From assembly GCA_045631425.1 (NCBI GenBank), contig JAZQUR010000003.1, positions 1 through 25,067 on the forward strand: DNA of 25,067 bases, written 5' to 3'. A program made the position numbers and the translations under genes. The notes beneath the pieces were generated by a model. That model did not search any database, was not told the DNA's origin, and was given only the letters and a program-made list of their open reading frames with translations. Below, piece after piece: positions 14,275-20,093 of this stretch. The stretch's first letter is position 1, and each line of letters begins with the position of its first letter. The stretch comes from Treponema_I sp045631425. GTDB lineage: Bacteria; Spirochaetota; Spirochaetia; Treponematales; Treponemataceae.

Positions 14275-15549
14275 TTAAAATTGCAGTTCCAGTTTTGCAG
14301 AAAGATTTTCATACAATTTCTGAACATCATCATTTTCTAAGCCCAATTTCATGGATTTTTTTACATCTTCCATTGCGGACTTAAAATCACACAAGTGATA
14401 TTCTGACAAAGCCTTTCGATAATAAACATGTGATTGATATTCGTTTATTTCCAATGACTTGCTAAAATATTCCACAGCCTTTTCGTCATCATCCTGAAGA
14501 CTACAAACAATCCCAATATAATACAAACTTCTGAAGTTTTTAGGATCATTTTCAATACTCTTCAAGAAATCTGCCAAAGCTTCTTGATATTTATTTTGTG
14601 CAAAAAATGCCATACCGCGATGCTTATAAATAACTGATTTTACAATTTCATTTGGATTTGCATTCAAAATCTGAGAATAAATATGCTGTGCTTTTTCAAG
14701 TTCCCCAGAGTTATGGGCGTGAATTGCATCCAAAATCATATCATCAATAGTTCCGTGAACATACTGCATTGTTGGATTAATAATTTCCTTTTCGGCAGTA
14801 GAAGATTCACCGTTATCAGAAAATAACTCATCATCCATACGTTGATGTGATAAAATATCCGCTTGTTCATAAAAATTATTTCGACGGAAATCTAGCTCAC
14901 GATTCAATTTATTTTGGTAATCACGAATTTCTTGGAAAATAATATCAGCCAAGCTTAAACTTGCATTTGTAGAGGCTAATTTTCGGCGCAATGGCAAATC
15001 GAAAGGCGAAAACTCAGATTTGTACACAAGTTCATGTTCAACTTCAGCCCAAGCATCTTGCAAAATTGTTCTAATCTGGATTTCACAAACAAGTCCATTT
15101 GGCACTTTCAACTCAGGAAACTCAACTTCAACTTGATTTTTTATTTCCTCAGGAATATCAAGCAAAATATGAATTGATTCATAGCCAAATTCTGAAAAAG
15201 TCCGTCCCTGCCCTTTTCTCTCGATTTCAACAATGCCAAACATTTTTTTCAACTGATTTTCAACAATTGTCAAATCTTCCAAAAACGGACAAATAATTCT
15301 AATCCCCATCAAATCTGTTAAAACAGGCATTTCCTGCTTTCCAAGTGATGGTGGACGTATTCTAAGTAATTTTTTGTAAAAACTATTAAATGATTTTACA
15401 CGAGCCTTATAAGAAGGCACTGATTCCATTTTTAGTGATGTTTTAATTTTATTTTCAATACAAAGCAAAATACTTTGAAGAAGAGGTTTATACTTGTTAT
15501 AAGAAATTTGAATCTCATCTCTTTTTAGTAAAAATTCTGTATTATCCAT
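14275..15549 (-). CDS. RelA/SpoT-type (p)ppGpp synthetase with C-terminal TPR repeats
   Basis: Residues about 48-180 form an alarmone synthetase domain: ARVKSFNSFYKKLLR (basic nucleotide-binding helix), LTDLMGIRI with the metal-binding Asp (D79), FGYESIH and EIQIRTILQDAWAEVEHEL with the catalytic Glu (E156). There is no HD hydrolase domain and no TGS/ACT domain, so it is a stand-alone synthetase and not a long RSH enzyme. About 268-405 hold at least three TPRs (YKHRGMAFFAQNKYQEALAD, YYIGIVCSLQDDDEKAVEY, YYRKALSEYHLCDFKSAM). It would use ATP to pyrophosphorylate GTP, GDP or possibly another acceptor, with the TPRs presumably sensing a partner. No Shine-Dalgarno sequence precedes the ATG. No antitoxin-like partner is adjacent. 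Confidence 0.9.
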   Translation of the reverse strand: MDNTEFLLKRDEIQISYNKYKPLLQSILLCIENKIKTSLKMESVPSYKARVKSFNSFYKKLLRIRPPSLGKQEMPVLTDLMGIRIICPFLEDLTIVENQLKKMFGIVEIERKGQGRTFSEFGYESIHILLDIPEEIKNQVEVEFPELKVPNGLVCEIQIRTILQDAWAEVEHELVYKSEFSPFDLPLRRKLASTNASLSLADIIFQEIRDYQNKLNRELDFRRNNFYEQADILSHQRMDDELFSDNGESSTAEKEIINPTMQYVHGTIDDMILDAIHAHNSGELEKAQHIYSQILNANPNEIVKSVIYKHRGMAFFAQNKYQEALADFLKSIENDPKNFRSLYYIGIVCSLQDDDEKAVEYFSKSLEINEYQSHVYYRKALSEYHLCDFKSAMEDVKKSMKLGLENDDVQKLYENLSAKLELQF

Positions 15550-15555
15550 GATTTA

Positions 15556-15584
15556 ATTTTAACATTGAATTTTCTAGTAAACAA
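15556..15584 (-). promoter_or_regulatory. Possible promoter of the alarmone synthetase (leaderless)
   Basis: Minus-strand TTGTTT (15579-15584) and TAAAAT (15556-15561), 17 nt apart. The -10 ends 6 nt before the ATG, so a start here would give a nearly leaderless mRNA, in line with the missing ribosome-binding site. The -35 is poor. Confidence 0.4.
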
Positions 15585-15650
15585 GTTATATTTTTTTTCA
15601 GTAAATATTGTGTAAAAAGTTTGATTTTTTTTCTTAAAATATAAGTGAAT

Positions 15651-15714
15651 AAGGGACCTTTCACTAAACCCCTTGACTCACCTTTGTTTCGGTTCTCCAA
15701 ACATTGTAGAACCG
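15651..15714 (-). repeat. Interspersed palindromic element, copy 3 (after flaA terminator)
   Basis: Hairpin CGGTTCT-C-CAA / TTG-T-AGAACCG occupies 15690-15714, a 10-bp stem with one mismatch and a 3-nt loop. The linker reads AAACAAAGGTGAGTCAA on the minus strand, followed by a short stem AAGGG/CCCTT (15651-15674). It follows the flaA terminator and precedes the alarmone synthetase gene. The linker matches copy 1 and the hairpin matches copy 2. Confidence 0.6.
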
Positions 15715-15716
15715 AA

Positions 15717-15751
15717 AATAAAAAAAAACCGTCAGATAACTCTGACGGTTT
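15717..15751 (-). terminator. Intrinsic terminator of flaA
   Basis: Perfect 11-bp stem AAACCGTCAGA/TCTGACGGTTT with a TAAC-type loop, followed on the minus strand by a U-tract. It lies about 25 nt past the flaA stop codon. Confidence 0.95.
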
Positions 15752-15776
15752 CTATTAAAATTTCAGTATATGAAAC

Positions 15777-16901
15777 TTATTTTGCTGAACTGTAATCATC
15801 AGTTGAATCACTTACGATACTTGATGTAAAACTTGTTTCTGTAGCAAGTTTTTGTTTTTCAAGATAACGATCAACTTGTGAGTTACCGAAACGTGACATT
15901 TCGAAGTTTTGTTTTGCAGCTTCTTTGTCACCAATGATGTGCCATAGATCTTCGTCTGCGATATCACGTTCTGTTGTTAGCATTGCTTTGTCGTAAATAA
16001 TTTTTACGTCTTTGAAATATGCGATAGTATCTCCACCTTCGATCATTGCATCACGTACAATTTCGAATCCAACGAATTTAACAAAAGGTAGTCCTCTTGG
16101 ATAAATTGGATATAGTCTGATTTCACGTGCACGAACGTCAGAGATGTATGATGGGTTGTTCCAAATTAGTTCTTTCCAACCATCAAATCCTAGGTAACCC
16201 ATGAAATAACGACGTTGGATTCCGTCTGTATCTTTTAGGTGAACGTACAATGCGTGATTGTGGTTCATACCCATTGTTGTTACAGAAATTGATTTGATTG
16301 TTCCAACATTTTTTACAACACCATAACCGCCTTCGAAACGAGTTGTTGTAATTCCTGTTGAATTTACACGGTTACCATCTGTATCTGTTACGAAATCACC
16401 ATTGTCATCAACGTCAACCATTGATTCATAAGCTGGAATTTCAAATGGTGGAAGGATTTTTGCACTAGAATTTACTTTTGTTTCTGGGAAAAGGATTCTA
16501 ACACCCATAACTTCTTTACCAGCGAATGGTACTGTTACAGGATCTGTTGTTCCAGATGCATTAGGTTTTTCTGTGCGAACAGGTGCAGCAACTACTCTTG
16601 ATGTTGCTAGGCTGTTTACATTTTGTGCTGATTTATTTAATTCAACGCTCCAGTTGTCAAATACTAATGATGTTTTCATTAGTGATTTTTGTTGATCTGT
16701 AAAAGATGCACCAGCAGAAGTACCATAATCCATTACTGTACGACGGTTTTGGTCGTTTACAGGATTTCCATCTTTATCAGTTGTGTTTACAGAAATATCT
16801 GCACTTAATAAAGTAAAATCGATAAGGATTGCCTCATCAGCGATTGCAAGACCACCTACTAAAAGGAAAGCAATTGCAATTAAAATAAAAGTTCTCTTCA
16901 T
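15777..16901 (-). CDS. flaA: Flagellar filament outer layer (sheath) protein FlaA
   Basis: FlaA coats the FlaB core of spirochaete periplasmic flagella. The 374-residue product has a Sec signal peptide (MKRTFILIAIAFLLVGGLAIA, cleavage near A21) followed by DEAILIDFTLLSADI. Characteristic stretches include RTVMDYGTSAGASFT, MKTSLVFDNWSVELN, ATSRVVAAPV, GVRILFPET, GGYGVVKNVGTIKSISV, NHALYVHLKDTDG, and a C-terminal segment WHIIGDKEAAKQNFEMSRFG. The start is supported by GAGGAG about 7 nt upstream. It has a strong promoter at 16949-16976 and a perfect terminator, as befits an abundant structural protein. It directly follows the amidase and GerMN genes with no terminator between, so some upstream read-through is possible. 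Confidence 0.96.
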   Translation of the reverse strand: MKRTFILIAIAFLLVGGLAIADEAILIDFTLLSADISVNTTDKDGNPVNDQNRRTVMDYGTSAGASFTDQQKSLMKTSLVFDNWSVELNKSAQNVNSLATSRVVAAPVRTEKPNASGTTDPVTVPFAGKEVMGVRILFPETKVNSSAKILPPFEIPAYESMVDVDDNGDFVTDTDGNRVNSTGITTTRFEGGYGVVKNVGTIKSISVTTMGMNHNHALYVHLKDTDGIQRRYFMGYLGFDGWKELIWNNPSYISDVRAREIRLYPIYPRGLPFVKFVGFEIVRDAMIEGGDTIAYFKDVKIIYDKAMLTTERDIADEDLWHIIGDKEAAKQNFEMSRFGNSQVDRYLEKQKLATETSFTSSIVSDSTDDYSSAK

Positions 16902-16948
16902 TAAAAGCTCCTCTATACTTATACATTTTTTGATGTAGCCTTATTTTA

Positions 16949-16976
16949 ATTATACGTAAGTTATCTGTTTTGTCAA
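16949..16976 (-). promoter_or_regulatory. Sigma-70 promoter of flaA
   Basis: Perfect TTGACA (16971-16976) and perfect TATAAT (16949-16954) with a 16-nt spacer, starting 3 nt after the GerMN stop codon. The predicted leader is about 40 nt. The housekeeping consensus argues against sigma-28 control of this flaA. Confidence 0.9.
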
Positions 16977-16979
16977 CTT

Positions 16980-17465
16980 TTATTTTTGATCTACAGACAC
17001 TTGTGTATAAACTTCTTGGCCCATCATAAATAGTATCACATCATCAATGCCACCGAAATTCTTTGTAATATTTAACTTTAGAAGTTCAACAGCAGTTTTT
17101 GTATCAGAAGAAATACCGTTTTGTAAAACAGCTTCACCTGACAAATCAATATATAAAATCTTGTCTCGAATAAAACAAGAATTTATTTTTGTTCCAATTG
17201 CAAATAAAGGTCGGTATCTATCATTTATAGGACCTAAAAGCAAATCATCAATATATTGTTTAACACGTTGTTCTTTAGAAACTTTTGGCAAATATCGAAT
17301 TTCAAAGTGAGTTTTGTTATCATCTAAACTTTGAAAAACAAATATCATTCTTCTTGATTTTATCTCAACTAAGTAAAAAATTAAAGAAGTAATAAAAATT
17401 AACAATAAAATTGATGTTAAAATTATAAGTTTTTTAGAGTTTTTTGATAGATTTTTTGTATTCAT
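16980..17465 (-). CDS. Membrane-anchored GerMN-domain protein
   Basis: 161 residues. A basic N-terminus (MNTKNLSKNSKK) precedes one transmembrane helix at about 13-32 (LIILTSILLLIFITSLIFYL), with the remainder predicted periplasmic. The periplasmic part resembles the GerMN domain: VKQYIDDLLLGP, a pair of strands IGTKINSCFIRDKILYIDLS, and TAVELLKLNI. GerMN domains occur in spore germination and lipoprotein-type envelope proteins, often beside cell-wall amidases. It starts in the TAATG overlap with the amidase stop codon, so the two are translationally coupled and probably act together on peptidoglycan. The exact biochemical role is unknown. Confidence 0.8.
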   Translation of the reverse strand: MNTKNLSKNSKKLIILTSILLLIFITSLIFYLVEIKSRRMIFVFQSLDDNKTHFEIRYLPKVSKEQRVKQYIDDLLLGPINDRYRPLFAIGTKINSCFIRDKILYIDLSGEAVLQNGISSDTKTAVELLKLNITKNFGGIDDVILFMMGQEVYTQVSVDQK

Positions 17466-18520
17466 TATAATCCTGTAAATCCTCTTGACTTTTCAAAGTG
17501 TGTTATAAATTTTGTTAGGCCATTATATATTCCGTTGGTCATTTTTTGCAAGTAGGTTTCATTTGTCATAAATGCTGCTTCTGTTGGATTTGTTAAGAAT
17601 CCTAGTTCAATAAGAACACTTGGCATATTAGCATTTCGAACTACAAACCACTCTTCTTGTTTGATTCCGCGGTTGTTCATTTCTGCCCCAACTTGATTTT
17701 CCAAACCTTCGGCAATATATTTTGCTATCAAAATACTTTCAGTTGTATATTCTTCTTCCATCATGGAATTTAGAATTGTAGCAAGGCTTTTATCCTCGAC
17801 AACGTTTTCATCAATCACTTTTCGACGATAGCCTGGACTTAGATACCAAACTTCAAATCCTGAAGCTTTTTTGTCAAAGGCTGCATTTACGTGAATTGAA
17901 ATGTACAAAATCGCTTCGTGTTCTTTTAGTTCCACATTGTTTGCAATTTCAACCCGTTCTTCAAGAGACAAGAATTTATCATCTGTGCGAGTCATAAGAA
18001 TCTTCTTGTCTGGATACTGCTTTTCCAACATTGTGAAAAGTTTTTTTGCTACGTTCAATGTTATATCTTTTTCTTGAACATTAGTTTTCTTTCCGTTGAT
18101 AGTATGAGTTTCTACAGCACCAGGGTCTTTTCCACCATGTCCAGCATCAATTAAAACAGCGCCAACTTTAAAATATCCTACTGAATTGGTTAGAGAAAAG
18201 ACTTTTGAGCAAACTTCTGCAAAGTTTTCTGTAATGTACACATTTCCATTTTCGATGATAGGGGCATCTGTTACGAAAAAGTTTTTGTAATCAGAAATTA
18301 CAAGCCCGTCATCAACACGGAAGGAAACTGTGTGGCCATTTTTCTCTAAAATCCCAGAACCAGAAAGACTATCCCAAGAAAGTGTAGCACCTTGATTTTC
18401 TATGTATTCTGTTAGATTATAACGCTTTACATCACCATCGGTATTTGAAAAAGCAAAATAACCTAAAAAGAGAAAAATCGTAAATATGAATGTTTTTATA
18501 TGAGATTTATTTATTTTCAT
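17465..18520 (-). CDS. N-acetylmuramoyl-L-alanine amidase (Amidase_3)
   Basis: Periplasmic zinc hydrolase that cleaves the amide between MurNAc and the stem peptide. From ATG at 18520 the product has a signal peptide (MKINKSHIKTFIFTIFLFLGYFAFS), a roughly 100-residue N-terminal region of unclear fold, and an Amidase_3 domain. Zinc and catalytic residues appear in VLIDAGHGGKDPGAV (His), EKDITLNVAKKL (Glu), ISIHVNAA (His) and LIELGFLTNPTEA (catalytic Glu). An in-frame GTG ten codons upstream is possible, but would disrupt the signal peptide. The start overlaps the ATP-grasp gene by 14 nt. With its GerMN partner it may remodel peptidoglycan for division or for flagellar passage; that part is inference. 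Confidence 0.93.
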   Translation of the reverse strand: MKINKSHIKTFIFTIFLFLGYFAFSNTDGDVKRYNLTEYIENQGATLSWDSLSGSGILEKNGHTVSFRVDDGLVISDYKNFFVTDAPIIENGNVYITENFAEVCSKVFSLTNSVGYFKVGAVLIDAGHGGKDPGAVETHTINGKKTNVQEKDITLNVAKKLFTMLEKQYPDKKILMTRTDDKFLSLEERVEIANNVELKEHEAILYISIHVNAAFDKKASGFEVWYLSPGYRRKVIDENVVEDKSLATILNSMMEEEYTTESILIAKYIAEGLENQVGAEMNNRGIKQEEWFVVRNANMPSVLIELGFLTNPTEAAFMTNETYLQKMTNGIYNGLTKFITHFEKSRGFTGL

Positions 18521-20084
18521 ATAAATATAGAATTCCTTGTAAGCCACCACGAAGAAGTCCGTGCCAGAAGTTTATTTTAAAATCGGCAAAGTCGATTTTT
18601 GTGTTTATATCTGTTTTAGTAATTTTTTCAAAAAGTTCTAGTGTTTTTTTGATTGTTCGATGGTTATAATCTTTTACCGAGTCAAAATATGGTTCTAAGG
18701 ATTTTGGAAGCTGTAGATTTTCCAAATTTTGTGGCAAATTATCGATTTCTTTGTAAATTTCACTTGGAAGCTGAAATGCTGATGGAGGAAAATCAGTATT
18801 CAAATCTTCTTGTAAGAAATTCAAAGTTTCTTGGTTGTTTTTTTCGAGTTTTAATATCAAATTTGAGATTTTTTCCTCGGCAGAATCCACTGCAATTTTG
18901 TAATTTTTATGATTTGAAATCACGTTTCCACATTTTTCTACGTTGTTTAGAGGGAAATTTACTTTATCTCCAACTTTTGTGCGTGGGAAAATATCTTTTA
19001 TATTGTGATTTTCTTGATTTTCTGATGCATCAAAGATTTCAGAAATTTTTCCAGGAATAGAAATCCAAGCCCGTTCTGCACTCACCTCATTTGAAGGAAG
19101 ATTGAAAATATTATGATTTTTTGTTGATTCTCGTTTTTCAAGAACTTCAGTTGGAATTTGATTTAATGCAAGTAACAAGGCTTGTTTTGTCAAATTTACT
19201 TTTGAAGAATATGGATATGTCCAGCCAGACATATATCCACCTGAAAGACGTCCTGCGATTTCGCCAATCATTGGGCCTTTTGGAGTAAATTTAATATCAG
19301 CCTTTGCAACGCCATGAGTTAAACCTAGGGCTTTTATCCCTTTTTCAAAGGTTTTGGTTAATTCTAGCCATTGTTCTGAGGTTGGTTCGTAAACAGAAGG
19401 CATTGTGTGACCCATTTCGATAAAATATGGTGGATAAAAAATATGACGGTCAGCAAATCCTGTGATTGTGACTTCGTTGTTGAAAACTAGTGCGTCAATG
19501 GAAAACTCCATGCCTTCCATATATTCTTCTAGGATTGCTTTTTTTGTGCGAGAATAATCGATAGCGATTTTCCCGTTTTCTATTAATTCGTCAGCGTTGC
19601 GTATCATTCGACAGCCACGAGCGCCCATATTATCAACGGGTTTTACAACTAAAGGAAATGACAAGCCTTGTAAATCGGGATTTTTCAAAAAATCATCATC
19701 AATTTCTATGAACTTTGGAGATGGAACATTTGCTTTTTCAAAGCATTGTCGCATAATGATTTTGTTACTTGCGTTACAAGCAGCTTGGTATGAGTGACTT
19801 GGAAGACCGAGATTTTCTGCAACAAAAGACACAACTGCAGAAAAATCTGTACCTGCAGTAAAAACAGCTTTTAGATTGTGAGTTTTCTTTATTTCTTTTG
19901 CAAAATCTAAAATTGCATCTTTGTCTTTAAGATCGATTGGTGAAAAAATATCTGCAAGTGGAACGCACATAGCATTTTTGTTTCCATCCACAAGAGCAAT
20001 TTTGTATCCTAGTTCTTTTCCCGCTTCGATAGCTGGTTTTTGCATTAATCCAGCACCTAAAATCAATATAAAATCATTTGCCAT
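18507..20084 (-). CDS. ATP-grasp carboxylate-amine/thiol ligase family protein with C-terminal extension
   Basis: 525 residues. An N-terminal Rossmann-like part (FILILGAGLMQKPAIEAGKE) leads into an ATP-grasp core at about 105-300. Visible nucleotide and metal residues are K148 in LVVKPVDNMGARG, the EE pair in ILEEYMEG (about 186-187), D263 in KADIKFT and E275 in GEIAGRLSGGYMSG. Such enzymes join a carboxylate to an amine or similar nucleophile through an acyl-phosphate. Residues about 340-425 fit the usual C-terminal lobe, and about 430-525 are an additional helical tail not typical of PurK/PurT-like enzymes. It begins 7 nt after an AGGA motif, 9 nt past the fusion gene, and overlaps the amidase gene. 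Its substrate is unknown; the context suggests a modified sugar or sugar acid. Confidence 0.87.
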   Translation of the reverse strand: MANDFILILGAGLMQKPAIEAGKELGYKIALVDGNKNAMCVPLADIFSPIDLKDKDAILDFAKEIKKTHNLKAVFTAGTDFSAVVSFVAENLGLPSHSYQAACNASNKIIMRQCFEKANVPSPKFIEIDDDFLKNPDLQGLSFPLVVKPVDNMGARGCRMIRNADELIENGKIAIDYSRTKKAILEEYMEGMEFSIDALVFNNEVTITGFADRHIFYPPYFIEMGHTMPSVYEPTSEQWLELTKTFEKGIKALGLTHGVAKADIKFTPKGPMIGEIAGRLSGGYMSGWTYPYSSKVNLTKQALLLALNQIPTEVLEKRESTKNHNIFNLPSNEVSAERAWISIPGKISEIFDASENQENHNIKDIFPRTKVGDKVNFPLNNVEKCGNVISNHKNYKIAVDSAEEKISNLILKLEKNNQETLNFLQEDLNTDFPPSAFQLPSEIYKEIDNLPQNLENLQLPKSLEPYFDSVKDYNHRTIKKTLELFEKITKTDINTKIDFADFKINFWHGLLRGGLQGILYLYENK

Positions 20085-20093
20085 TTTGTTTTC

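Noticed and set aside
18653..19060. A 135-codon plus-strand reading frame
   Set aside because: It lies wholly opposite the ATP-grasp gene, which has clear family motifs; no promoter or ribosome-binding site supports it.
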